Below, piece after piece: positions 16,963 to 24,558 of a stretch of 64,000 bases of DNA. The notes beneath the pieces are model-generated. The model was not told where the DNA came from and made no database searches. It saw only the letters and a list, made by a program, of their open reading frames with translations. Location of the stretch: positions 62,001 through 126,000 of the forward strand of contig PSMW01000002.1 in assembly GCA_040290295.1 (NCBI GenBank), read 5' to 3'. How positions within the stretch are numbered: the first letter of the stretch is position 1; the number at the start of each line of letters is the position of its first letter. The translations under genes were made by a program, and so were the position numbers. The DNA comes from CAADGV01 sp040290295. GTDB lineage: Bacteria > Bacteroidota > Ignavibacteria > UBA10030 > UBA6906.

Positions 16963-18174
16963 TCACTCATCGAAGTCGAAATCCTCCATCTCCGGGATGT
17001 TCTTGAAGGCGATACGCGTGGGCGCAGCGCCCCCGATCATCCCACCGAAGTGAACTGCTGTCTTTCCGTACTTCGCATTCAGGCGGTCCATTGCCTTGGC
17101 AAGCTCGGTTCGCCGATCCTCATCGAAGAGGGCAACGTTGTGGAGTTGATCGGGTACGAGATGGTACAATGTTACGCCGACCGCGAGCGGCGCGCCGTCA
17201 CGGGGGATGTCCTTCCACACCTTCTGCAGCGCTTCGAGCAGGGTCAGCGTATCACAACATTCGACAAAGTTGACGTGGCTCTCCCATTTCGATCGATTCA
17301 AGAATTTAACGAAGACGGCAAGACTCGAACACCAATAGTGCATTCGGCGCAGGCGAACAGCAGCTTTGTGCACCAACTTTTGCGCTACACCGAACGCTCC
17401 TTCCTGCGTTCGCTCCTTTGGGGTGAGGACGTGCGAATGACCCACCGTCCGTCGCTGCGTGTCGAGACCTTCGAGGTCCTCGCCTCGTAGCAGGTGATAG
17501 AACCGTTCGCCGACCACTCCACCCCAGATTGTTCGCATCGTCATCGCCGAGCACTCCAACAATTGCCGAGCGGTAACGATGCCGTGCTCGCGAAGGCGCT
17601 TCTCCATCCTTGGACCGATACCGGGAAAGTCGCGAGGCTGAAGCGAAAAAAGCACATCGGGTACATCCTTCGGCTCGATAACGACAAGCCCATCAGGCTT
17701 TTGCATATCGCTGGCGACCTTTGCGAGAAATCGGTTCGGCGCCAAGCCGATGGAACACCGCAACATTTCGCCGACACGGTGTTTGATGGTTTGTTTGATG
17801 AGCAGGGCGAGTGCCCGTGCTTTCTCCACCTCCCGCTGCGTCCCGGTGAGCTTGCACACCATTTCATCGATCGAGACAACGGCATGGACCGGCACGCAGG
17901 ATTCGACGGCTTCGACGATGCGGTGATGATAATCGACGTACGCGTCATGTCGTGCTTTCACGAGAACAAGTCCCGGGCACAATCTTTTCGCTTCGTCGAC
18001 GCGCGTGCCTGTTTTCACGCCGAAAGCCTTCGCTTCGTAGCTGGCGGCGATGCAGAACGTCGTCTCCGCGAGCAACGGTACGACTGCGACGGGCTTGCCG
18101 CGCAGCGCGGGTTGCAGTTGTTGCTCCACGGATGCGAAGTATGAGTTCACATCCAAAAACAACCAGCTCACCAT
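16963..18174 (-). CDS. Y-family (translesion) DNA polymerase
   Basis: A 403-residue ImpB/MucB/SamB family polymerase that copies damaged templates. The catalytic carboxylates are present: D8 in LFLDVNSYFASVEQQ, and D103/E104 in VVSIDEMV, the same numbering as in E. coli Pol IV. The palm element YEAKAFGVKTGT, the thumb helix-hairpin-helix PRDFPGIGPRMEKRL and the little finger domain (after residue 230) follow; the C-terminus MIGGAAPTRIAF is common in this subgroup, and no clear beta-clamp QLxLF peptide is seen. The start ATG 18174 is 7 bases after the ACMSD stop. Its position inside a tryptophan catabolic cluster is odd; no LexA box was recognised nearby. Confidence 0.92.
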   Translation of the reverse strand: MVSWLFLDVNSYFASVEQQLQPALRGKPVAVVPLLAETTFCIAASYEAKAFGVKTGTRVDEAKRLCPGLVLVKARHDAYVDYHHRIVEAVESCVPVHAVVSIDEMVCKLTGTQREVEKARALALLIKQTIKHRVGEMLRCSIGLAPNRFLAKVASDMQKPDGLVVIEPKDVPDVLFSLQPRDFPGIGPRMEKRLREHGIVTARQLLECSAMTMRTIWGGVVGERFYHLLRGEDLEGLDTQRRTVGHSHVLTPKERTQEGAFGVAQKLVHKAAVRLRRMHYWCSSLAVFVKFLNRSKWESHVNFVECCDTLTLLEALQKVWKDIPRDGAPLAVGVTLYHLVPDQLHNVALFDEDRRTELAKAMDRLNAKYGKTAVHFGGMIGGAAPTRIAFKNIPEMEDFDFDE

Positions 18175-18181
18175 GGAGCCA

Positions 18182-19195
18182 TCAATCCATCCTTCCACGA
18201 TCCCTCCCCAACCAGCGTAGCGCATTCAGGGAGTAGAGTTTCTGTTTCGTTCGATGATCGATATCGTTCAGTGCCTCGATGAGGCTGCCCGGCTGGTGTT
18301 CGCCGAGCGGAAAGGGATAGTCGGAGCCGAGAGCAACATGGTCGTCTCCCACCAACTCGATGATGTACTTCAGCATCGCTCGATCGTGAACGAGCGAGTC
18401 GAGATAGAACTTGCCGAGGTAGCGTCGAGGATGGTGCGGATTGTCCACGGCGCACAGATCGGGCCGGACGTTGAAGCCGTGCTCGATGCGGCCGAGCGTA
18501 CCGGGGAATGCGCCGCCGCCGTGTGCGAAAGCCACGCGGAGGTTTGGCAAGCGTTCGAACACGCCACCGAAGATCATCGAGCAGATCGCGAGCGATACCT
18601 CTGCCGGCATCCCGACAAGCCACGGCAACCAATACTTCGGCATGCGTTCCTTCCCCATCATATCCCACGGATGAACGAAGACGGCAGCTCCGAGGTCCGC
18701 TGCGCATTGAAAGATGGGGAAAAGATGCTCATCGTCCAAGTTCCACTCATTGACGTGCGTCCCGATTTCGACGCCGGCAAGGTGAAGCTCGTTGAGGCAT
18801 CGTTCGAGTTCCTTCACTGCCAGCTCGGGCGCCTGCATCGGAAGCGTCCCCAACCCGATGAAGCGATCCGGAGCGGTGTTAACAACGCTCGCTATGTGAT
18901 CGTTAAGAAAACGTGACAGGTCGAGTGCATCCTGCGGCTTCGCCCAGTAACTGAACATGACGGGCACAGTGGAAAGGACTTGGACGCTGACGGCATGCTC
19001 GTCGCAGTCGCGCAGACGAACCTCGACGTCCCATAAGTTCTCTCCTACCTCTCGAAAAACTTTCCCATCGATCATCATGCGCGCACACCCGGGTTTGTGG
19101 TGATCCAGGCGAACCCATCCTCCATAACCGTATGTGTCGCGCAAATCGGGCCAGTTCTTCGGAAGAATATGTGTGTGAATGTCTATCTTCATCAT
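18182..19195 (-). CDS. 2-amino-3-carboxymuconate-6-semialdehyde decarboxylase (ACMSD)
   Basis: Zinc amidohydrolase-superfamily decarboxylase that turns 2-amino-3-carboxymuconate semialdehyde into 2-aminomuconate semialdehyde and so diverts tryptophan carbon from quinolinate/NAD to catabolism. It has 337 residues (human ACMSD 336). Metal and active-site elements: H7/H9 in KIDIHTHILP, FVHPWDMMG, FAHGGGAFPGTLGR, and the Asp in ALGSDYPFPLGE. The segment YWAKPQDALDLSRFLNDHIA is also characteristic. It is followed within 7 bases by the polymerase gene and preceded by the 3-hydroxyanthranilate dioxygenase gene 176 bp away. Confidence 0.95.
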   Translation of the reverse strand: MMKIDIHTHILPKNWPDLRDTYGYGGWVRLDHHKPGCARMMIDGKVFREVGENLWDVEVRLRDCDEHAVSVQVLSTVPVMFSYWAKPQDALDLSRFLNDHIASVVNTAPDRFIGLGTLPMQAPELAVKELERCLNELHLAGVEIGTHVNEWNLDDEHLFPIFQCAADLGAAVFVHPWDMMGKERMPKYWLPWLVGMPAEVSLAICSMIFGGVFERLPNLRVAFAHGGGAFPGTLGRIEHGFNVRPDLCAVDNPHHPRRYLGKFYLDSLVHDRAMLKYIIELVGDDHVALGSDYPFPLGEHQPGSLIEALNDIDHRTKQKLYSLNALRWLGRDRGRMD

Positions 19196-19371
19196 CGAAC
19201 ATTGCTCTCGAAAAAGAAATGTGCACCTCTTCCCTCACATTGCGTGTGAACTGAACCTTCCGCGCCTTAGCGGACACTGCAAGCTTGCATCAAGGTCTGC
19301 CGCATCTGGAAGAATCTACCAACTCTCGGTGCGAGTGGCAAACACAGCTCGTACGGGTCAACGATGCGCAG

Positions 19372-19896
19372 CTATGCCGGCTTCGGAGGCCGCTCCATCT
19401 TGGCGCCACAGTTCTTGCACGTGCAATTGGCTTCGTTGCCGTAGAAGCGCTCGAAGATCGGCGGCAGTTGTGTCACGATGTTGGTGAGTTGCACATACTC
19501 TTCGTAGAGTTTCGTACCACAGTTTTCGCAGAACCAAAGAAATCCATCCAGCTCGGTCGGTTGTCGCTTTCTCTCGACTACCAATCCCACGGTGTTGGCA
19601 GGGCGTTGCGGCGAGTGCGGGACCCTCGGCGGTAAGAGAAAGATCTCGCCTTGCCGAATCGGGATGGACTTCGGTTTGCCGTCGTCGATCACCTTCAGCG
19701 TGATGTCGCCTTCGAGTTGGTAAAAGAACTCCTCGCCTTCGTCATAGTGATAGTCCTTGCGCGCATTCGGTCCGCCGACCACCATAATGATGAAATCGGC
19801 GTCCTCGTACACCAACTTGTTGCCGACAGGCGGCTTGAGGAGATGACGATGTTCGTCGATCCACGCCTTGAAGTTGATTGGGGGTTGCAAAGCCAT
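19372..19896 (-). CDS. 3-hydroxyanthranilate 3,4-dioxygenase
   Basis: Fe(II) cupin dioxygenase that opens 3-hydroxyanthranilate to 2-amino-3-carboxymuconate semialdehyde. The 174 residues match bacterial HAAO. Iron ligands by position are H50 and E56 (in YHYDEGEEFFYQLEGD) and H94 (PRVPHSPQRP). The C-terminal rubredoxin-like metal site of bacterial enzymes is complete with two CxxC pairs (CENC and CKNC). A CTAAGGAGGCTCCC ribosome site precedes ATG 19896. Directly upstream, in place of close spacing to the next pathway gene, lie the octamer array and the four-helix-bundle gene. Confidence 0.96.
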   Translation of the reverse strand: MALQPPINFKAWIDEHRHLLKPPVGNKLVYEDADFIIMVVGGPNARKDYHYDEGEEFFYQLEGDITLKVIDDGKPKSIPIRQGEIFLLPPRVPHSPQRPANTVGLVVERKRQPTELDGFLWFCENCGTKLYEEYVQLTNIVTQLPPIFERFYGNEANCTCKNCGAKMERPPKPA

Positions 19897-19941
19897 GGGA
19901 GCCTCCTTAGGTTAAGTTTGTAGTGATGAGGTTGCTTGTGT

Positions 19942-20000
19942 GTTTAGTGTGTTTAGTCGTTTAGTCTGTTTAGTCGTTTAGTCGTTTGGCCTGTTTAGTC
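19942..20000. repeat. octamer array GTTTAGTC downstream of the four-helix-bundle gene
   Basis: Five perfect copies of GTTTAGTC at 19951-19958, 19959-19966, 19968-19975, 19976-19983 and 19993-20000, plus degenerate copies GTTTAGTG (19942-19949) and GTTTGGCC (19984-19991). Units are adjacent or separated by a single T. Read with the minus-strand genes the array is (GACTAAAC)n, the inverse of the array at 20410-20450 on the other side of the gene. Confidence 0.9.
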
Positions 20001-20024
20001 ATGCAATCGGTTGAGTCTTTGGGG

Positions 20025-20384
20025 TTAGGTTTTGCGGAGGTATTTGATGAACCCGGAGATGAGGCGAGCAACTTCGGAGCATTGGTTGTAGAGATTTCGG
20101 AATGATGTCTCTTCGACATACTTGTGGTCGAGAGCAACGTACAGCGCCGACTGAATTTCTGCAACTGACGCGAGCGCGATGAACAAAAACTGCGCGAACT
20201 CTCTGTCGGGCTGCCGCCCAAAACCTCCCGCGATATTCAGCATAATCGACATCCCTGCTCTTCGTATCTGGTCACGCAATGAATAGTCCTTCGAGAATCT
20301 ACCGGTAACTCGATACAGATCTCCAACCAGCTTGCGAGCCTTTCTCCACGACTCAATGTCCTCGAACTTCTCTCTCTCACCCAT
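20025..20384 (-). CDS. four-helix-bundle protein (23S rRNA intervening-sequence/S23 family)
   Basis: A 119-residue all-helical protein of the family found inside 23S rRNA intervening sequences and as stand-alone genes. Typical parts: FEDIESWRKARKLVGDLYRVT, FSKDYSLRDQIRRAGMSIMLNIAGGF (the conserved Q-I/R-RA-S/I-NIAEG-like segment) and the acidic-basic fourth helix ending FIKYLRKT. Homopentamers of this family resemble the accessory protein of diversity-generating retroelements; no biochemical function is established. ATG 20384 has GGAA eight bases upstream; a TTG at 20405 would add seven residues. The gene is flanked by inverted octamer arrays and interrupts an otherwise metabolic operon, which suggests it was inserted as a unit. 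Confidence 0.88.
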   Translation of the reverse strand: MGEREKFEDIESWRKARKLVGDLYRVTGRFSKDYSLRDQIRRAGMSIMLNIAGGFGRQPDREFAQFLFIALASVAEIQSALYVALDHKYVEETSFRNLYNQCSEVARLISGFIKYLRKT

Positions 20385-20409
20385 ATCAACATTCCGAAAA
20401 GACAAAACA

Positions 20410-20450
20410 GACTAACCGACGACATAGACTAACCGACTAAATGACGAAAT
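20410..20450. repeat. octamer array GACTAAAC-type, inverted with respect to 19942-20000
   Basis: Plus-strand units GACTAACC (20410-20417), GACTAACC (20427-20434), GACTAAAT (20435-20442) and GACGAAAT (20443-20450), with GACGACATA between the first two. They are degenerate forms of GACTAAAC and run opposite to the array on the far side of the four-helix-bundle gene, so the two could pair in the transcript or act as the ends of an inserted unit. Confidence 0.8.
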
Positions 20451-20453
20451 CAC

Positions 20454-20879
20454 CTACCCCTCGACCGTTGCTATCACCTTTAACTCGATCGCGATCGGAG
20501 TCGGGAGAGCGTTCACTTCGATGGTCGTGCGACACGGTTGATTGTTCTTGAAGTACTCGCTGTAGAGACGATTGAACGTCGCGAAGTCTTTTTGCATGTT
20601 GGTGAGGAAGACCGTTACATCCACGATGTTCTCCCAATGCGATCCGGCATCTTCCAAAATCGTCTTGACGTTCTTGAAAACCGAATGGCATTGCACTGCG
20701 ATATCGTACGAGAGAACATTGCCGTCGGCATCAAGCTCGACGCCCGGAATGCTCTTCGAGCCGCGTTCCCTCGGTCCCACACCGGAAAGGAAGAGCAAGT
20801 TGCCGACACGACGAGCGTGAGGATACGCCCCTACCGGTTCCGGCCCATTCGGCGAATGAACTACCTCGTTGGACCCCAT
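20454..20879 (-). CDS. 2-aminomuconate deaminase (RidA/YjgF family)
   Basis: A 141-residue RidA-fold protein. In this context it is most likely the deaminase that converts 2-aminomuconate to 4-oxalocrotonate, rather than a general imine deaminase. Visible elements: GPEPVGAYPHARRVGNLLFLSGVGPR, QCHSVFKNVKTILEDAGSHW, VTVFLTNMQKDFATFN and PCRTTIEVNALP, the last carrying the conserved Arg that holds the substrate carboxylate. GGAGTG precedes ATG 20879. It lies between the aldehyde dehydrogenase and the octamer array. The exact substrate is inferred from the neighbouring dehydrogenase and ACMSD genes. Confidence 0.88.
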   Translation of the reverse strand: MGSNEVVHSPNGPEPVGAYPHARRVGNLLFLSGVGPRERGSKSIPGVELDADGNVLSYDIAVQCHSVFKNVKTILEDAGSHWENIVDVTVFLTNMQKDFATFNRLYSEYFKNNQPCRTTIEVNALPTPIAIELKVIATVEG

Positions 20880-20902
20880 AGACGTTCACTCCGAACAAAT
20901 GA

Positions 20903-20938
20903 GACTAAACAACTAAAAAGACTGAATGACTATACAGA
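20903..20938. repeat. third, degenerate GACTAAAC tract
   Basis: Between the deaminase start and the dehydrogenase stop, the plus strand has GACTAAAC (20903-20910) followed by AACTAAAA and three further GACT words (at 20920, 20927 shifted as TGAC, and 20937 region). It has the same orientation as the tract at 20410-20450. The dehydrogenase stop codon (20930-20932) lies within it. Confidence 0.55.
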
Positions 20939-22393
20939 CTCAACGTACTCAACCGGCTGAACACACACATTCTTCGCCTCCGTAAAAAATCGCAGTGCTT
21001 CGTTTCCACCCTCTCGACCTACGCCGGAGTGTTTCATGCCGCCGAAGGGCGTGCGCAGATCACGAACCATCCAACAATTGACCCACACAATCCCTGCTTG
21101 TAACGCTGCCGCCATTCGATGCGCTCGTGAGAGATTGTTCGTCCAAAGAATCGCCGCCAATCCGTACTGCGTGCCGTTGGCATATTGCAGCACCTCTGCT
21201 TCGCTATCGAACGGCGTGAGCGTGACGACCGGACCGAAGATCTCTTCTTGATTCGTTCTGCACTGCGGCGACAAACCTTCGATGACCGTCGGCTCGACGA
21301 ACCATCCATACCGGCACCGGCCTTCGAGATGGACACGTTTACCGCCGCACAGAAGTTTTCCGCCTTCGCTTTCCGCCAGCGTGATGTACGAAAGAATTTT
21401 TTGAAGATGGGGGAGCGAATTGATCGCACCGATGTCCGTCGTTCGTTCGAGCGGATCGCCAACCCGCAAACGCCTTGTGCGAGCCACAAAATCCTCTTTG
21501 AAGCGTTCGTACATGGGGCGCTCGATGAAGATGCGTGAACCGCATAAGCAAATCTCACCTTGATTCTGAAACGACGAACGGATGGTCGTCTCCACCATCT
21601 TCTCGTACTCACAGTCCGTAAAGATGATGGTCGGATTTTTCCCTCCCATCTCCAACGATAGTTTCTTGAACAACGGCGCCGCGGTTGCAGCGATCTGCTT
21701 GCCTGTGGCGGTGCCGCCGGTGAACGTCACCGCAGCAATGTCAGGGTGCGTCGTGATGGCTGCACCCACTTTGGCGCCATATCCGTGCACGATATTCAGC
21801 ACGCCGGGCGGAAGTTTTGCTTCGTTGCATAAGCGTGCGAGCATCGCGGCAGTCATCGGCGTCAACTCGGAGGGTTTCCCGACAACGCAATTGCCCGCCG
21901 CCAATGCGGGAGCAATTTTCCAGGTGAAGAGGTAGAGCGGAAGATTCCAAGGGGAGATTGCGCCGACAACACCAAGCGGCTGACGCAACGTGTAGTTCAC
22001 CGTTCCATCTTCCATCGGGTGCGCCTCGCTGGCGAACCCGACGATCGCCGAGGCGAAGAAGCGGAAATTGCGCGCCGAGCGGGGGATGTCGATCTCTTTC
22101 GCGATCCAGACGGGCTTGCCCTGGTCTATGGATTCGGCGAAAGCAAGCTTATCGAGGTCATGCTCGATGAGGTCGGCGATGCGCTGCAGAACGCGCGCGC
22201 GTTCTTCGGCTGGCGTCTTCGACCACACAGGAAAAGCTTTGCGCGCCGCTTCAACCGCCAACTGCACATCCCGCTCATCTGCATCGGGCAGAAGCGAGTA
22301 CACTCCACCCGTCGCAGGATTGTAGTTCTGGATGTATTGACCCGAAACGGGAGCGTAGAAGGTGCCGCCAATGAAATTGTGGATGTTCTCCAT
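20930..22393 (-). CDS. 2-aminomuconate 6-semialdehyde dehydrogenase
   Basis: NAD-dependent aldehyde dehydrogenase of 487 residues, oxidising 2-aminomuconate semialdehyde to 2-aminomuconate. Family elements: ISPWNLPLYLFTWKIAPALAAGN, VTFTGGTATGKQIA (NAD site), LEMGGKNPTIIF (general-base Glu), the catalytic Cys in QNQGEICLCGSRIF, and EEIFGPVVTLTPF. The similarity to 2-hydroxymuconic semialdehyde dehydrogenases would fit a meta-cleavage enzyme as well, but ACMSD and the RidA-type deaminase on the same transcript favour the amino substrate. Six bases separate its ATG from the stop of the upstream SDR gene. Confidence 0.92.
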   Translation of the reverse strand: MENIHNFIGGTFYAPVSGQYIQNYNPATGGVYSLLPDADERDVQLAVEAARKAFPVWSKTPAEERARVLQRIADLIEHDLDKLAFAESIDQGKPVWIAKEIDIPRSARNFRFFASAIVGFASEAHPMEDGTVNYTLRQPLGVVGAISPWNLPLYLFTWKIAPALAAGNCVVGKPSELTPMTAAMLARLCNEAKLPPGVLNIVHGYGAKVGAAITTHPDIAAVTFTGGTATGKQIAATAAPLFKKLSLEMGGKNPTIIFTDCEYEKMVETTIRSSFQNQGEICLCGSRIFIERPMYERFKEDFVARTRRLRVGDPLERTTDIGAINSLPHLQKILSYITLAESEGGKLLCGGKRVHLEGRCRYGWFVEPTVIEGLSPQCRTNQEEIFGPVVTLTPFDSEAEVLQYANGTQYGLAAILWTNNLSRAHRMAAALQAGIVWVNCWMVRDLRTPFGGMKHSGVGREGGNEALRFFTEAKNVCVQPVEYVESV

Positions 22394-22399
22394 ACGTCT

Positions 22400-23188
22400 T
22401 CAGAGACAAAGGGTTCTTCCGCCATCAACAGGGAAATTGATGCCGGTGATATAACTTGCCGCGGGCGATGCGAGAAAGGCAACCGCGGCGCCAAATTCTT
22501 CGGGCATCGCAATACGTCCGAGAGGAATCTCGGCGATCATCTCCCGTGTAACTTCGTCGATCGTCTTGCCGGTCCGCTCCGCCTTCGATCGGATCAGGGA
22601 TGCAAGCCGCGTAGTCCTCGTCATACCGGGGAGAACATTGTTCACGGTTATCCCGAACGGTGCCAACTCTCCGGCGAGCGTTTTCGCCCAGGAAGCAACT
22701 GCGCCGCGAATGGTGTTGGACACGCCGAGACCGGGAATGGGTTGCTTCACGGAAGTCGAAATAATGTTGATGATGCGTCCGTATCTTGCCGCCTTCATAC
22801 CGGGGACCACCGCTTGAACGAGCAGATGGTTACAGAGAAGGTGTTGTGCAAACGCAGCGGTGAACTCATCCGTCACTGCATCGATGATCGCTCCGGCTGG
22901 AGGTCCTCCTGTGTTGTTGACCAAGATGTGCACATGCGGCGTGCGTGCAAGGTACTGTGCTACGCGATCCTTCACGATCGCGGGTTGCGTGAAGTCGGCA
23001 ACGATGTAATCATGTTGCTGGTGTTTGGAGCGGTCGAGTTCATCGCACGCGTGAGCCAGTGCTGCGGGATTGCGAGCAATCAGCGTAACGCTACACCCCA
23101 GCAACGCCAATTCAACGGCCGATGCCTTGCCGAGTCCTTGCGTGCTGCCGCACACGAACGCGCGCTTACCGGTGAGATCGAGTTGCAT
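22400..23188 (-). CDS. divergent SDR-family protein lacking the YxxxK catalytic motif
   Basis: A 262-residue Rossmann-fold protein with the SDR cofactor glycines (CGSTQGLGKA, residues 13-22) and the NNTGG variant of NNAG (HILVNNTGGPPAG). The segment IISTSVKQPIPGLGVSN has the expected Ser, but the YxxxK that should follow reads SNTIR, so both catalytic Tyr and Lys are absent. This pattern is known from a beta-ketoacyl reductase-like SDR subgroup with imperfect catalytic tetrad. The C-terminus GINFPVDGGRTLCL is normal for SDRs. It is tightly packed between TDO (13 bp) and the dehydrogenase (6 bp). Its reaction is unknown. Confidence 0.88.
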   Translation of the reverse strand: MQLDLTGKRAFVCGSTQGLGKASAVELALLGCSVTLIARNPAALAHACDELDRSKHQQHDYIVADFTQPAIVKDRVAQYLARTPHVHILVNNTGGPPAGAIIDAVTDEFTAAFAQHLLCNHLLVQAVVPGMKAARYGRIINIISTSVKQPIPGLGVSNTIRGAVASWAKTLAGELAPFGITVNNVLPGMTRTTRLASLIRSKAERTGKTIDEVTREMIAEIPLGRIAMPEEFGAAVAFLASPAASYITGINFPVDGGRTLCL

Positions 23189-23201
23189 ACAACCGTTCGA
23201 A

Positions 23202-24290
23202 TCACGCTGGATAATAGAACCCTAAGTTCCTTTTCACCTCGTCGGGAAGCTCTGGAAGTTTCGAACGAGGAATCAGGAAGGTGGAAAGATTGAAGAGATC
23301 AGCAAACACCTTGTAGCGATCCACCGTCGCTTTGAGATAGCTGTACCCCGTTGATCCGCCCGTGCCGATTTTGTTCCCGATCATGCGTTGCACCATCAGC
23401 GCATGCCGATAGCGCCACATGGTGAAGTTCTCGTCGATATCCATCAGCACGGTGAGGAGGGCAAAGGGAAGATGGAGAATCGGCTCGTCACGATACAGCT
23501 CGATCAGCAGAGCGGCTTGCGTCGCCTTGTGCGACAAGCGCCGTTTGCGTTGTGCGATGAGCCGACGATGTTTGTCTTCATCGAGCAACGCGGAAAAGTT
23601 CTCTTCGTTGGCATCTACCTCCGCCAACTGCCATTGCTTTTCTTCGTCGGAGGAAAGCGGGTTCTCAAGAATCGCCTGCCGGTCGGCTTTGAGCATGCCC
23701 ATCACCGCGTTACGATAGTATTCCCAGAAGCTGAAGCCATGAAAGTCCAGAAACGGCGTGCGTTCCAACCACCGTTCCACAACCGTAAACAGTGAGGGAG
23801 CTTGCTCCGACTCCTTGATGAGCGCTTGATGGTGAGGCGCGAGATGCGTGTAGTACACTTCTTTGTTGTAGAGCAGGCGCTGTTCGGGCAGCATGCCGAA
23901 TTTGTTCTCGATCAGTCTGAACTGAAAACTCTGAAACCCCGACGCGGGATAGAGATAATCGCGGAAGTCCAAAAAATCCAACGGCGTCATCGTCTCCAAC
24001 ACCTGTAGCTCTTCGATCAACAGGTGTTGGATTGCTGTAATCCGCTGTAGCCGATGAACAGCAACACCGACATCCCGCTCATCCACATACTCTTGATCGA
24101 ACAAGCGAATCACCGAATCCATCTCGTGGATGATTTGCTTGAACCACAACTCGTACACTTGATGGACAATGATGAACAACATCTCGTCGTGAGCGGACGC
24201 CGCGTGTCTTTGGCTTTCCGGCTGTTGGCACGACAGCAATGTGTGAAGCTGGAGATAATCACCGTAGTATAAGGGTGTTTGCGACTTCAT
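23202..24290 (-). CDS. kynA: tryptophan 2,3-dioxygenase
   Basis: Haem dioxygenase opening L-tryptophan to N-formylkynurenine, the first step of the pathway. From ATG 24290 it has 362 residues. Conserved parts: YYGDYLQLHTLLSCQ, DEMLFIIVHQVYELWFKQI (substrate/haem pocket), FQSFQFRLIENKFG, the axial His in FTMWRYRHALMVQRMIG, and GTGGSTGYSYLKAT. An AAGGGG ribosome site lies 7 bases before the ATG; a further 16 in-frame codons upstream are not conserved. As first gene of the minus-strand run it should be preceded by the operon promoter in 24291-24558, where I could not identify convincing boxes. Confidence 0.95.
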   Translation of the reverse strand: MKSQTPLYYGDYLQLHTLLSCQQPESQRHAASAHDEMLFIIVHQVYELWFKQIIHEMDSVIRLFDQEYVDERDVGVAVHRLQRITAIQHLLIEELQVLETMTPLDFLDFRDYLYPASGFQSFQFRLIENKFGMLPEQRLLYNKEVYYTHLAPHHQALIKESEQAPSLFTVVERWLERTPFLDFHGFSFWEYYRNAVMGMLKADRQAILENPLSSDEEKQWQLAEVDANEENFSALLDEDKHRRLIAQRKRRLSHKATQAALLIELYRDEPILHLPFALLTVLMDIDENFTMWRYRHALMVQRMIGNKIGTGGSTGYSYLKATVDRYKVFADLFNLSTFLIPRSKLPELPDEVKRNLGFYYPA

Positions 24291-24558
24291 GGTACCCCTT
24301 AGGTTTGTTGCGTGAGGTGTGCTGGAAAAGGAAACCAAAACTCTTGGACAAAATCAAGCAGCGCTTTGCCCAGGCTATCATTCCGGCGGTGGCACGGAAC
24401 AATCACGGGACAGGGATAACTTCGGGGATGTGGACCGCAACAACGCGAAGCATAAAAGAGAGGGTGAGATGATACCTCGGTTTCTGCGCCTCAACAAAAT
24501 TCCTCATGAGCATGGAGTGGGTTGAAGGTGGATCCCCAACGAAAGGGGACCATGCAGA

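Noticed and set aside
19942..20450. CRISPR array suspected from the repeated octamers
   Set aside because: Units are 8 bp, without 25-40 bp repeats or unique spacers, and no cas genes are near.
22019..23293. Plus-strand frame (424 codons) across the dehydrogenase and SDR genes
   Set aside because: Spans two real minus-strand genes and has no recognisable domain.
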